Positions 24,119 to 35,989 of a DNA stretch of 64,000 nt are shown here, piece by piece. Position 1 is the first letter of the stretch; every line of letters starts with the position of its first letter. The position numbers and the translations under genes are program-made. This stretch comes from Maratus speciosus (lineage: Eukaryota > Arthropoda > Arachnida > Araneae > Salticidae). Below the pieces are notes generated by a model. That model was not told where the DNA came from. It saw only the letters and a list, made by a program, of their open reading frames with translations, and made no database searches. The DNA lies in contig OZ010792.1 in assembly GCA_963932465.1 (NCBI GenBank), forward strand, positions 279,665,836-279,729,835, given 5' to 3'.

Positions 24119-24849
24119 CTGGGCAGATATCCACTACAACCTTGAAAATTATTGCTTGTTTTTAGCACAACATATATTTGTTTTAAATGCTTTCTCGTCA
24201 CTTCTTTATATGAAAAACAAATACAGGAATAAACATAAACATCGAATCTGATTTATGTCTAAAACTAAGATTGAATCAGATATGAGGAAGATGTGTTTGG
24301 TAAAGCAAGCATCACCCTTATCATTAGCAATACAACAGAATTAATAGTCATCCTAGTGCATATGTATCAATCTACACCAATATGCCATTAAGTATTGTAG
24401 CTTTTTTTAAAATCAAAACACTATATTTTGATAATGTACATATTAATAATATAGTAATAATGATACTAGTACTTTTTACTTATGTTAATATATAGCAGTC
24501 AATCTAAGTATACCAATTTAATAAAGTAATCATCCAATTAAATAGAGTAAAATCTGCTTAGACGGAGCACAAAAGACTGCACAAATACCTTGTTTTAGAC
24601 ATATTCCATTTACACAGGTTTTTCTGTAATAGCATGGAGTTTGTAACTTGGTGGTATGCGGAAGTATGAACTTCTATTCAGTGGTATGTTGATCTAAAAG
24701 TTCGGGAACCCCTGCTCTAGAGGGTAGCAATATTTCTACAAAATGGATTGCAGGCTTTTTTTAAGAGTAAAATTCATTGTTTACATTAACGAAGCTGTCT
24801 GTTATACAGAGAATTGCATTAAAAAGATCTTTTACTGCAACAATGCTTT
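24119..24849. other. AT-rich stretch with one hAT-like end
   Basis: The sequence ending at 24714 reads, on the minus strand, CAGGGGTTCCCGAACTTTTA. This is a common hAT-type terminus followed by subterminal sequence to about 24560. No partner TIR or TSD was found, so this is probably a fragment. The rest shows no gene. Confidence 0.45.
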
Positions 24850-25735
24850 TACTACAATGCGGTCCTTTGACGAAATTCACATTTATCTCGTGATCCTTTG
24901 ATGAAATTTGTGTTTTTTTAGAATCCTTTAACGAAGTTAGTGTTTTATCTGCGATCTTGTGTCAAAATTCATACTTTTTTCAACATGCTGTGACAAAATT
25001 TGTGTTTTTTTACAATTATCTGATGAAATTTGCGTTATTTCTGTAATCCATTGACGAAATTCCAGTTTTTTGCAGCCTTTGGCTAAATTTGCGTTTTTTT
25101 CCATGTTTTTAATCAATCCTTTGGCAAAATTCACGTTTTTAACCAATGCATTGACAAAATTCCTGTTTTTCAGCGATCCTGTGATGAAATTTGCATTTAT
25201 TTCGTGATCCTTTGGCAAAATTCGCATTTTTTTATGATCCTTTGGTGAAATTATTGTTTTATCCACGATCCTGAGGCTAAAATTCGCACCTTTTCTGCAA
25301 TAGTGTGACAAAAAGTTTTTTTCTGCCATCCTGTGACAAGAGTTTTTTCGCGATCCTTTGACGAAATTAGTGTTTATTTCGTCATCCTTTGGCGAATTTT
25401 GCATTTTTAACGACATTAGTCTTTTATCCTCGATTCTGTGGTGAAATTCGCGCTTTTTCCTCGATCTTGTGACAAAATTCGCATTTTTTCGCAATAATCT
25501 GACGAAATTTGCGTTTTTTCTTGATCATTTGACGAAATTCATGTTTTTTTTAATCTTTTGGTGAAATTTGCGTTTTTCACGATCCTTTAACGAAATTCAT
25601 TTTTTTCTGCGATTCTTTGATGAAATTCGCGTGTTTTCCACGAAGCAGTGACTAAATTCATGTTTTTTCTGAGTCCTTTGACGAACTTCGCGTTTTTTTC
25701 ATTATCTCTTGGTGAAATTCGCGTTTTTCCGATAT
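24850..25735 (-). repeat. 31-bp-type minisatellite block, diverged, minus orientation
   Basis: About 28 degenerate repeats of the form gacgaaattcgcgttttttcgcgatcctttg are present. This is the reverse complement of the unit in the 7.8-17.3 kb array. Divergence between repeats is much higher than in the array. ORFs of 185 and 70 codons on the minus strand follow the repeat and should not be read as proteins. No TIR shell with a TSD was found around this block. Confidence 0.9.
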
Positions 25736-26137
25736 ATATGTTTATTTGGTGGGCAGGATGATCCGAGCCGTTTACTACCCCCCCCACCCCCACCCCCACC
25801 CCAAAAAAATAAAAATAAATATAGATTATCTATCACTTGAAAGTGACAGCACTTTGCACTCAGGAATTCACGTTTGTAATCAAAGATAGGTGGCGCTTTT
25901 AGACCTGCTAATGTTTGTAAACAGTTCCACGTGAACGCGGTTATCACTGCTGGCTTTCGCTTGTGTCTTGTGTTTGCCTCGTGTGAATTGGTTATTTGTG
26001 GAATAAATTTTTTGCTTTTTTAAGTCTCTTAATGGAAAATCGGCTTACTTTAGTATGTTTGTAATGTAGGGTGTAAAAAAACATAAGTATTTTTATTATT
26101 ATTATTGAAAATGGATTTTTATGATTGTTTTTCTGTG
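25736..26137. other. non-coding stretch with a CTCF-like word
   Basis: This region contains a C-rich tract (25780-25802) and the word agataggtggcgctttt (25884-25900), which resembles the insect CTCF core motif. No coding sequence is seen. Confidence 0.35.
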
Positions 26138-26141
26138 TTAA

Positions 26142-26650
26142 CCTTTTATGTCCCGACGATATTTTAAAGTACCATTGAAATTATTTTTCATAAAATTCAT
26201 TTAATACATCGATTAGTAGTAATACAGTTTAGAATCAGCTATAGATACATTATTTTATCTTGTTTCAAAATCATTATTGGTTGCACAAAACAAAAATATT
26301 TTTAAAAGGATGATTTCTTTTGCCTTTGCATCTTTTCAGTTTTCTTGACGTTAAAAGATTAGGGGGTGGGGAGTTTCAGTTCGGAAATATTTCTATTGTA
26401 AGAACATTATATTTGTACATTTCGTAATTCTACAAAATACTAAAAAATATTTTTTAAATAAAAGATTTGAGTGGAGCTATAAATATTGCACAAAATCTCA
26501 ATAAATTCAAATTTAATTAATTTTACTTGGCAAAATCCTTTTAAAATTTATTAAATGCTTATGTAAATCTTCTAATATAGTTTAAAAAATTTACGAAAAA
26601 TGCTTTAGAAGATGAAATTTTCATGAATTCATAATTTGGGACATAAAGGG
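26142..26650. mobile_element. piggyBac-like MITE V with TTAA target duplications
   Basis: TTAA at 26138-26141 and 26651-26654 flank inverted ends CCTTTTATGTCCC and GGGACATAAAGGG (12 of 13 positions pair). The TTAA duplication with a CCYTTT start is the hallmark of piggyBac-type MITEs. The 509-bp interior is AT-rich and non-coding. Confidence 0.75.
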
Positions 26651-26654
26651 TTAA

Positions 26655-28149
26655 TCGCCGTCAAAATTGTAGGTTTTTAAAACAACCAAACCGGTAATTA
26701 GGATATTAAAGAATATTTTTATCGCTAATTATTAAAATAATAGATGGTAATTGGATAAATAATAAAAAATGATAAATAAATAACTTCATTAGGTAATTTA
26801 ATGCATGAAATTAATAGAATTCTTAGAATATAACAAATAAAAGAAATTTCGTGGCAGTTCTTTATGTATTTGTAGTTTTTAAAATTATTGCAGTTGCATA
26901 ATTCTAAGCTGATGCAGATATATGTGCATTAACAACAAAAATAATAATAATATCTGTTAATTCATACATATACAGAGACTAAATATAATCATATTAATGG
27001 TTAGTCATACTTTCTATCAACATTAACTACCCAAAATATTAAAGAAAAAAAGAAGAAGAAAGACATTTAGAATATATTAGTTTTCATGCTAAGTGCATTA
27101 TGTTTCAATTTCTAATTTGTATGGACTCTGAAAATATTTATAATCATCGATAAGTTGACCATTTTGAAATTATCATATTTATTAACCTTGATTGGAACGT
27201 AGCTCTTCCAATTAAAAAGCAAAAAAAATTTGTTACTTTTCATCTTTTATCAATTGCTTTCTTTGATATGTTGTGCTAATCCAAAAGTAGAAAATATTTT
27301 ATAAACTTTTACTGAAGTAGTTCTTTCTAAGCATTTGTATACTAATTAGATTTTGTTTTACTTTTTTCCATTCTCTTACTATAACTGTATAACAGATGTT
27401 ATCATTCTGAAATTTTCTTTTACCTGAAATTTATTATGTATTTATTTATAAAAAACAAATAAGAATCATTTATTTATTTTATTTAATCTAGAAAAAATTA
27501 TTTTATTTGTTGTGCTTATTTTCTATAAAAGAGTGAATAATTTGATTATTCAAAGAAAGTTTATGACGATGACCAGATTTAATTAAAGTTTTAAAATGAA
27601 ATGCTTTTTAAACCTGGTAACATCTATTTTAATATATTTTCACATCATTAAAAAAATATTTTAATCCATTATTTTTTTTAATAATCTGAATTAAATCACG
27701 ATTAAATTTGAACAAACTGTCAGCCTCAACGAGACATCGGAATTTCTGCTGATCAAAGTTTTGTTGCCGTTTTTAGAGACGACAGGTATTTTATTTTTTT
27801 CATTTGGAAATAAATGAAAGCTTAAATCGGGATTTTTCGATCATCTAGAGTTGCATTGGGGCACATAACAGCATGTATTATCTTTTTTTTTGCAGTTTTA
27901 TTCAGATTTATTAAGAATTAAAAATCCCAAATGCTATTTGACTCACGGTAAGTAATGCTAACGCGATGAAAAAAGCAGTGGTACCCTTTAGATCGCTAGA
28001 GGGCGAGTTTTTTGTTACAAACGTGAATAACTAAATGTAAATAAGGAGATATAAAACAATTAACTTCAAATCCGAAAGGAAACAACGACTTAAAACACTA
28101 AATCCATCGTTATAGCGTAATTTGTAATTTCTGCTCGCTACACAAATAA
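26655..28149. other. AT-rich sequence without a gene
   Basis: About 1.5 kb with many homopolymers and no credible ORF. The word gatcgctagagggcgag at 27991-28007 resembles an insulator-type motif. Nothing else is recognised. Confidence 0.4.
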
Positions 28150-29236
28150 AGTAGCGGATAGGGACAGCTTAATGCAACAATGTTAAAGAAGCGGCTGCTA
28201 ATAGAAGGAGGGAGAAGGAAATCTTGTAGGGATTTTTCTAAACCTGGTTTGAAGCAAAGGAAAAAAATAAGCTTTTGCATTACTATTGGCGCCATCTATC
28301 CAAAATATTTGAAAATAATATTAAAAACGAAATCGTTATATCATAATCTTTCCAACATTGTAGTAAGAAGTATATAAATAAGTAAACAAATATCTACAAC
28401 TTTTACTGTTTAAATTTAAAAGCAGTTCATCTTTTATGTTATAATAATGTTATTTAATATTTAAATCATTACATATAAACAAATTGACAGGAATATCTAT
28501 GTGGCGTTTTAACAGCTTTAAGGCTATAGCAAATCAGTCACCAAGGGATATAATAAAATTATTATTTCTTATCTTAAGCTAAATAATTTAACTTCGCTGT
28601 CAGTCAAGGCTTTAGGAAACAATAAATATGATTTAACTAACATATACTTCTATAATTAAAATATACATAATTTTAAAAAGTATAATTATGTATATATAAC
28701 ATATTATTATAGATAGTACATCAATGTGGCTTTTTTTTTTTTTTTTTTTTTTAAGATTTAAAAGCTACAACAATTTGTTTTCTCTATATTCTTAATTTAA
28801 AATGTTTCTTTGTTTTATAATAAAAAAATAAATAAATCCCAATTCAGAGGGCACATTTTATTTATTTATTTATTTTTATTTTATGATTACATTGAACTAA
28901 ACATATTTCAATTTTATGATTATTTTAGTTCCTATTTTATAGAAAATGTATAATGAGAACATCTCATAATCTTTTTAATATTAGAATATTAATAATTATA
29001 ATGCTTGAAGAGCATTAACATCTTAATTTATAATAATAACAGTAATAGTAATAAAATTAGGAGAAAAATAAAATATAAACACACAATAACACATGGATAA
29101 GTACCAAGTACAAATGAACGCCAACACCGACAAAACAACGTGCCGAAGACGAATAGGGATTTTCTGATTTTTTCCCCATAGCGTTATGCAGTCGAAGTTT
29201 TAACATTGTTGCATTAAGCTGTCCCTATCCGCTACT
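28150..29236. mobile_element. TIR element O with 9-bp TSD (Mutator-like?)
   Basis: Inverted ends begin AGTAGCGGATAGGGAC and extend about 37 bp. The 9-mer CACAAATAA is repeated directly outside (28141-28149, 29237-29245). A 9-bp duplication favours the Mutator superfamily, but no transposase is present to prove it. Near the left end ggcgccatcta (28289-28299) matches a CTCF-like core on the minus strand. Confidence 0.7.
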
Positions 29237-29245
29237 CACAAATAA

Positions 29246-30859
29246 ACATGGATTATCTTTATCTATCTACTGAAAGTCACAGCCCTTCGCGCTCATTGGC
29301 GCGATGTGATGACGTCAAACCTACTCATTACGAGGCTAATGTTAGCCTCGCACTCACTAATCACAGACGAGAAAATTACCAGAGATTAATGGTTGACTGG
29401 GCATTAACGGAAACGAAAATGTCAAAAATAAAATGAGTTTTCCCAGAAAAAAGAAAAGTGTTATTCACCTTGCCTTAATCACATTTATATTATGTATCAA
29501 TTTAAAGATAATTGTTAGAACTGTTTTCGAGATTTTCAAATTAGGAACTTCCTTGATATCATACCAACGTTTTCACTTTAAAAATGGCTATTTAGATCTC
29601 AAAATATACTGCACGTAGAAATGTAAAAATTTCAGTATACGATTAGACTGCAGATATAAGACTGTTCTAGAAAATTCAGAACAATAGGACCTATATCTGC
29701 TGAGTTATTAAAAGGCGGCTTTTCGCGTTTTCTTTGATGTCGAGTTAGCTGTATATATGAGTTCCGCCATCTACGAATTCTACGATACGATGCGATTTTA
29801 GGCTTAAGGCTGCGTCACTCGGAATACTACCGTCTTCCATGATCCGGCTTCAAGTTTTTAGTTTACCGTTTTGTTCCAATATGATTTAATTTTTATGCGA
29901 TTTTTTGCGTATATTTTAATCTCGCATATTTTTCAAAGCGATTTCTAGTTTTTTCGCGTTTTGTAGATATTTTAAATTCAAGATATAAGATATTTATCGG
30001 AAAAAGGGACACGCTTTGCAATTGATTATAAATCTTTTCAATAGTCAAGGCCTGAAAATTTAATTCCCTTAATTAATTTAATTTTAATTCTAATTAGTGT
30101 ATAAAAAGCGTTCCGTGAAAGTGTCAGAAATTTTCATGTAAAAAAAGAAGAAAAAAAAGTGCAGCAAATAGAAATAATGATTAAAAGAAAAAGAACCCTT
30201 GATTACTTTACTATTAAAAAAAATAATTGCTATCTTTGTTGCTAATTGGCCGATTTCTTTCAAATTTTTAGCAAGTTGCAATAATAATAAATTAGGCTGT
30301 GTGCTAAATTTTTATAAAAATATAATAAGTAATGGGAAAATTATAGTACCCACAAAAATGTCCACTCTTAGAACTGGAAAGAAAAAAAAAGTGCGGTCTG
30401 CGGTTTGTTTATTTAGCTCCGAGAAGTCTATGCTAAAAGAGAATCAGATAAGCTTTCTACCCATTGATAATGTTTTCTTTTGCTGCTGCATAGAATTAAA
30501 GAAAAAGTATTTATTTAAAGTAGGAAGTTTTCTATATTTATTTTAAACACACCAATTATTTTTTTTGCAGGATAATCATTCATTTCTTATTAATATCTTC
30601 CTTTAATGGCCATTTAGGTTGTATTAAAGGCGCATAAACTTAAAAAAAAAAAAAAAAAAAAAAATATCCAGATGAATTTAGAAAACACGTGTCGTTTTGG
30701 AAGGATTTTCAAACAGCAAATTCAATGCAGTATGCATTGTTTTATCTAGTATTCATACGAGTATGACATATTAGGACTTTGCATGCGAGTCATACAGAGC
30801 AACAAAACATCTGTTTTCCAAAGTCCACATGCTTTTGCCGTGTAAAAAGACAAAATATT
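29246..30859. other. non-coding interval containing repeat P
   Basis: Small ORFs of 60-115 codons occur but lack recognisable domains. Repeat P occupies 29585-29841. A TGACGTCA octamer lies at about 29311. The remainder is AT-rich. Confidence 0.4.
29585..29841 (+). repeat. repeat P, copy 1
   Basis: This ~257-bp block is nearly identical to 62285-62542. Shared phrases include gaacaataggacctatat, gatgtcgagttagctgtata, gagttccgccatcta and ggctgcgtcactcggaatac. No TIR, TSD or ORF is evident. Confidence 0.85.
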
Positions 30860-32041
30860 TTGGGAAAAAAAAACCCCCTTAAAAATACAGGCAGAAAGAA
30901 GATAGGAGAAGAGGGGTTGGGTGCGGCGCCCTTTGAAAAACGTCAAAAGGGAATGAATACCTGTCGCACTTAAATGAAATTTCAAATTTCTATTATAAAG
31001 CAAACACGCCGATTTACCGCAGATAATTATTGAAGGGCTGTAGATTACAAGAACATTATTAAAACTTAATTTCTCAAAAATAATATAAAGAATTGAAAAA
31101 GTAATATCCTGAACCAGATTATTTACAGATCTTGAAGTATTTAGGATCCTATAGGGGGAAAAAAATGCCTTTTTAAAAAGTAATTTGAAATATTTGATAG
31201 AAGGCTCATTCCTAATTTCGATGATAATAAAATACATTTTTAGCTCGATTAATAAAAGCAAATTCGGTCTCAATTGATTAAAAGTAATATGAAGTGTTTT
31301 TAAATAAATAATTAAGAATAATACAATAATTACAATGCTCCCCAAATAAGTTGCAATGTCATTAAAAAATATGCTAAAATAAAAGTTCCTTACTAAAGCT
31401 TTACAAAATTATGAAGTATTTCTTACTAAAACTAACAGCGTCAATTGTTATTTAATTTATTATGTTAATTGACTGCAATAGGTTTTGAAATAACTAATTC
31501 AGTGGGAAAATGTATACTTGACATATCACATCGCCAATTTTTCTCATATAGACATCGTGATCGTAGTGTTGCTCGCCGGTCATTGTAATTGAGAATGTGT
31601 TGATTTGCAATTGGCATCGATTTTGGATAATCCCGATGCCTAAATGAGAGATTCAATCGCGATCTCCGTTTAAGCGAGAAGTCACGCGTGCATTGTCTAC
31701 GATCTACTTCGGAGATAGTAGAAGAAACCTGTCTTGCTCATCATCGATGAGATCTCCATATTAGTGATGCTTCACACGAGTGTTTGAAGATCGTGGGAAA
31801 AACCGGTCTTACCTACGATCTCGCTCATCATCCATGCGAGCTCCATATTAGCGATGCATCACGCAAGCGTTCGAAGATCGGAGGTGAAACCGGTCTTACC
31901 CATCGGTCTTGTTCGTCATCGTACTAGCGTGATGCATCGTATGGCCGCGATTCATCGTTAAACGAAAGATCGGGAAATCGGTTTGACGATTTATGATTTA
32001 AATCGATATAACGCGATGTATCGATGCATCGCCCAGTCCTA
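30860..32041 (+). repeat. right end of element C (homologous to 1-1276)
   Basis: This region is collinear with 1-1276, with shared phrases such as cgccgatttaccgcagataa and tttaaatcgata. It ends in the TIR ATCGCCCAGTCCTA. An ORF of 199 codons on the minus strand (30746-31345) overlaps it. The 1-1276 copy does not preserve this ORF, so I do not call it a gene. Confidence 0.85.
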
Positions 32042-32691
32042 GCGGGGAGATACCCTCCTGAAAAAAGCTGTTTATTGGGTGAAGGGGAAGCAGTGTTAAA
32101 ATGTTCTTCATGCCTATTGGTGGTGTTCTTCTGTTTACCCGGGGCTGACGTCATATGGTTAAAGTCCATTGTTCATGTAATGTTCTATCAGAAAAATCAG
32201 ACATTGCAGATTTCAAGTATTTCAGAGAAATTATTTTGAATAGCCATGGGAAAGTATATTATATTTATTTATAGTACTAATAATCAAAAGATTGTTTATT
32301 AAGATTTTCAAGCTATCAATGTTTCACTATGTAGAGCATTTTATGCATAGAACATAAGACATAGCTTTTACTAAAAATGTTTAAATTTTAAATGATTTCA
32401 ATTTTTTACATAACTGATTGTAATTATTTAATTTAAATTATTTTTAAATGAAGTTATATTACTTATATATCCAAGAATGTTTATTTTTATCAATAAATAT
32501 GTATGTATATGTAATAGGAAAATATATTTAAAAAAACCTGGTTTAAACCAAAAAAAAATCTGTTTTAAACAAAAAAAAAGTTTTTTAAAAATAAAAACTT
32601 TTTTTTTTCCAACCTTGTATTCTGGTGCTTAAGAATGAAATTGTGTTCCCCATTTTTTTTATAAATTCAATATTTCTTGAGTTAATGTCTG

Positions 32692-33105
32692 GTTGTTACC
32701 CCGACGTCCACCATTCTGTAATTATTGTAACCCAATAATCAGCTCAAAATACAAACTGATGTTATTTTATGAAAAATCCATGAATTTTATGCAAAAACAA
32801 AAAGTGCTATTCAAAATGCCAAATTGGGATGCTTAGTGATCACCTCCTTTTCATAAGCAGGTTGGTGCTTTTCAAAACACATTAGCACAGATTTTTATAT
32901 TTTGAGCATGTATGTAAATTCAAAGTGATTATGTGTAACACTTTTAAAAAGTATACATTGCCTTATGCTGTAAGGTTGTTACCCCAACGTCTACCATTTT
33001 GTAATTATCGTATCCCCAAAATCAGCTCAAAATACAAACTGATGTTATTTTGTGAACAATCCATTAACTTTAAACTAAAGCAAAAATTGCTATTCAATTC
33101 CTTAG
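32692..33105 (+). repeat. two-copy tandem duplication, 283-bp period
   Basis: The phrase beginning gttgttaccccgacgtccac at 32692 recurs at 32975 as gttgttaccccaacgtctac. Similarity extends for about 130 bp through cagctcaaaatacaaactga. It lies just upstream of the first recognised PRPF40A exon, in presumed intron sequence. No other feature is seen between 32618 and 33296. Confidence 0.8.
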
Positions 33106-33296
33106 AATCTGCCTTAGCCAATAAAAATGTTTTTGTGATTAGTCTGAAAGTAGTAAATTTGAACATGAAAACACCTCAAATGGAAACATTGTTTTAAACT
33201 CTATTGCTCTTATTGTTATTTTACATGCTTATTGGTTTTTGTGAAGGAATTTATTCTTTTTATGTTGTAGTTTTTTTTTCTTTCGTTCTTTCCTAG

Positions 33297-33403
33297 GTAC
33301 AACCATTCCCACTCCTGCAGTCATTTCAGCTCCTCCAACAACTCCTGGTACAGCTGCAATATCCTCTCCATCAGTAAATGGCACTTCTAAAGAAAGCACT
33401 TCA
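33297..33403 (+). CDS. PRPF40A: PRPF40A internal exon: Pro/Thr/Ala-rich linker
   Basis: The exon is bounded by a T-rich tract plus acceptor ttcctag and by donor gtatga. It carries 2 bases of a split codon and then 35 codons, reading TTIPTPAVISAPPTTPGTA and continuing with Ser/Thr-rich residues, and ends on a complete codon. It joins in phase to the exon at 35068. Low-complexity linkers of this kind precede the first WW domain in Prp40-family proteins. The assignment rests mainly on continuity with the WW exon at 47499. The upstream exons with the start codon are not found, either because they lie left of the window or because they are hidden in the repeat nest. Confidence 0.75.
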
Positions 33404-33575
33404 GTATGATAAAAATTGCTCTTTTTAGTTATCCAGTGTATTTATTTTGAAATGTGTAATTGTTTCTCTCTTATTTTAGCATTTATTGCACATTCACAAA
33501 ATAATTTTTCTTTATTTTTGAAGGAGAATAATGTTGTTCCAAAGTACAAGTCTTTTTTTATAACTGTGATTTCTG

Positions 33576-33576
<1 letters not shown>

Positions 33577-33610
<34 letters not shown>
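33577..33610. repeat. (TA)n microsatellite
   Basis: An uninterrupted run of about 17 TA dinucleotides. Confidence 0.95.
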
Positions 33611-33616
<6 letters not shown>

Positions 33617-34435
33617 TCTTCTTTTTTCTTTTCTTTTTTGTTCTGGATTCTAAAAAAATAAAAATTTGCTACCGAAGATTTTTTTTTTTTTGTTAAATTG
33701 ATTTTTCATATTCTCTGTATTTTAAAAAGGACATTTTTCCTTATGAGATTAATCAATTACAATTAAAATTCTGTATTTCCTAAGAGACTGAAATATCATA
33801 TTTTACAGTTCAGAAGAAAGAACAGATGTTTATTGGATTTCCATCAAACAAATAGAACATAATCTTGGTGAACAATATTTCAAATTAATATCTAATATAA
33901 TGTTTGGAATTTTGTGTGTTCCGCATAATGATGTGGTATGAGCAGATATTCAGTTTATTTCTAAAAAATCATTTTGGATTCCATTCATTACTTTCTCATA
34001 GTAGTTTGGGAAGTATTAATTGCTAAAAACAGTATTTCAGATGTCTACTTTGAGAAAAACTTTAAAGAACAGTTGTGTAAATCAAAATGTGCTGTTTGTT
34101 TAAAATTAAAAAATAAAATGTAAGAATTTGTAAGTTTGTTTGATTTAGATGTTAAATATTTTGTTTCTTTCTCAAGAATTTCATATTACATATGCATAAG
34201 TTTTGAAAGATACTTAGTTTTAAGAAATAATATTTTTGATTATTACATTTTGTGTTATGGTATGAAATAGAAATATTATTTTATGTAGAAAAGAGCCTGT
34301 ACCAGAATCCTCTATTTTTCTCCTTGACATGATGTGAAATCTTCTGTTTTTTCTCCCAACAAGTTTGGCAGGTACATTTTCAGAAATAAAGTTTTCACTG
34401 TAGCTAACAATTATCTATAAATAATACTATTTTAA

Positions 34436-34709
34436 CACATTGAGCATGGGAGATACCAGTTGGCATCTTTTGGATATGTGTTGTGCCATACATGGGCAGT
34501 ATTTTTGCATTTTATAAGTTGCATTATTTCTCAAAAATATGCACAATATTAATATTTATACAGTTACTGTACTGTGCTTATAAATACTTCGATTAGAAGC
34601 ATTACCATTATTATTATTGTAATATAAAAATTTGCACAAAAAATCTTTTTGTTAAGTAATGCAAAATAGGTGAGTAATGTTCATAAAGAATGTTCCTATC
34701 CGGAATGTA
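34436..34709. mobile_element. possible piggyBac-like MITE W
   Basis: TTAA at 34432-34435 and 34710-34713 flank weakly inverted ends CACATTGAGCATGG and, in reverse complement, TACATTCCGGATAGG. The TIR match is imperfect, so this is tentative. Confidence 0.4.
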
Positions 34710-35067
34710 TTAAGGTCTTTGCTCTTAGATCTTGTGATCTATCGATTTTCTAATTGTGTTTTTAAATCAAGGTCCACTCTTGAATGTGGGATTGTGGGAA
34801 TTTTACAATATTTTTAAGAATCTTGTCAAAAATAAGTCCATTTTTCTAAAATGCTACTTAAAATTATAGTTAAAATATGAAAATCCCAACTTGTTTTTTC
34901 CTAATACAAATTCTGGCTTGGATAAAAGTCTTTTTTATTATAATTCAGTTAAAATTTTGCTGCTTGTAAAAGTTATTTTCCTTTATTATTAATTTCCTAA
35001 AATGTTTAATTTCAAATGAGCACATATTTTGACTTTGAAGAAATCTCAATATATTCTCTGTTTTCAG

Positions 35068-35106
35068 GCAGAAACTTCTGCTCCTGCAACTAAACCTCCT
35101 GAAAAG
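35068..35106 (+). CDS. PRPF40A: PRPF40A micro-exon (13 codons)
   Basis: A 39-bp exon reading AETSAPATKPPEK sits between the acceptor tgttttcag and the donor gtattt. Both boundaries are phase 0, so it can be skipped or included without shifting the frame. It continues the linker directly into the WW exon at 47499. Similar Ala/Pro/Thr-rich sequence precedes the first WW domain of animal PRPF40A. Confidence 0.75.
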
Positions 35107-35989
35107 GTATTTTTTCAGGCTAAATATTTTTATATGCTTCAAAGGTGATGATTTGACTTTTAAGTCTTTATGAGTATTCTATAAAAAGAAGAGAAAAAAA
35201 ATTTCTTTTTTTCTTTTTCTTCGGCCCACCACGAAATTTTTTTTTTTTCTTTTTAAGAAATCTAATTATTTGATGAGTTTGTTGGCATTAGTAAATGTTC
35301 TCACATGCGATAAGAATGCAGAATATTTTAAAACATTTTCCAACATAGTTGAAAAGTGTTTTTAAATTTATTTTGTTTGATTGCATTTTAACTGTCTTTA
35401 GTACTATGCTTAGATTACTGCAAAATTTAAATGTGCTATTAATTGTCACTATAGCATGTTCTCTATTTAAAATAGTCATACTAATTCAAAAACAATACAT
35501 AGCAATTTATCCACCAGTCCTTTCAGCATTCTGTGGAAAGCTCATTCAGAAAATTCCAGGAAAATAAGTGAATATTGAATCATATTAAAAATAAATGTAG
35601 AGTAGAAATAAGAAAACAAGAAATTAGATTTTGAGCAAAAATTTGGCATGGTGAATTTCATGCCTCTTGTAGCAAACAAACACTTAGGCATTTTGTAGCC
35701 ATTTCATCATATAAATATTCAGATGCATCTTGAAGTTTTGAAATACTTGGTTCAACATTATTTTTCAGCATCTCAAGAGGAAGCGCTTGCTTGACTGTTT
35801 TAAATGGACACTTAATGTGATCAGTATAAATATATATATATATATTTCTACTGATCACCTAACTTAAAATACTACTGTTGCTATAAAAGCTACAAGCATT
35901 TATTAATTATGAATATAATGTATTGGATGAATGGAGTCATAAACCAGATTTTGAAACTTTGCCACTTTTTTTTTTTTTTCATACCCAGT

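Larger units (their letters stand above)
7455..32041. mobile_element. 24.6-kb composite hAT-like insertion C
   Basis: The left end is TAGGACTGGGCGAT (7455-7468) and the right end is its exact inverse ATCGCCCAGTCCTA (32028-32041). Both are directly flanked by the octamer GCGGGGAG (7447-7454, 32042-32049), a perfect 8-bp TSD of hAT type. The right 1.2 kb has a second copy at 1-1276. Inside lie a ~350-bp left end, the tandem array at 7.8-17.3 kb, a dispersed-family copy at 18.4-22 kb, elements K, L, G, N, V and O, and the family right end. No intact transposase is seen. A smaller non-autonomous element that grew by internal amplification and nested insertion is the likeliest history. Ectopic recombination between two elements would leave matching TSDs only by coincidence. 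Confidence 0.7.
7409..32169. mobile_element. small TIR element B, split by the giant insertion C
   Basis: B begins AATGGACTTTACCCAC at 7409 and ends GGTTAAAGTCCATT at 32169, a TIR of about 11-13 bp. With C (7455-32041) and one TSD copy removed, B is about 165 bp. The corresponding stretch of the inverted copy A2 (near 37.7 kb) runs without interruption from the sequence before 7409 to the sequence after 32169. B is therefore an insertion into A1 that predates C. Its superfamily is not clear. Confidence 0.6.
1277..32617 (-). mobile_element. old hAT-like element A1, broken up by nested insertions
   Basis: A1 is recognised by comparison with its inverted copy A2 (37265-44074). Segments 1285-2050, 3870-4243, 6918-7408 and 32170-32617 match A2 in reverse complement and in the expected order. 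Its right end, ttccaaccttg at 32607-32617, is a decayed form of the A2 terminus CAGGGTTGGAAA. The left end is outside the window, beyond the insertion at 1-1276. Four later insertions interrupt it: C' (to 1276), U (2053-3868), D (4244-6917) and B/C (7409-32169). A1 proper is about 2.4 kb, non-coding and AT-rich. Assignment to hAT rests on the CAGGG terminus and the near 8-bp TSD of A2. Confidence 0.7.
33404..35067 (+). other. PRPF40A intron, 1.66 kb
   Basis: This AT-rich intron contains a (TA)n microsatellite at 33577-33610 and a possible piggyBac-like MITE at 34436-34709. A T-rich tract and ttttcag precede the next exon. Confidence 0.7.

Noticed and set aside
24937..25494. 185-codon minus-strand ORF
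   Set aside because: It lies entirely in degenerate minisatellite and shows only the repeat translated in shifting frames.
30746..31345. 199-codon minus-strand ORF
   Set aside because: The homologous 1-1276 copy does not preserve the frame, and the translation is hydrophobic low-complexity without a recognisable domain.
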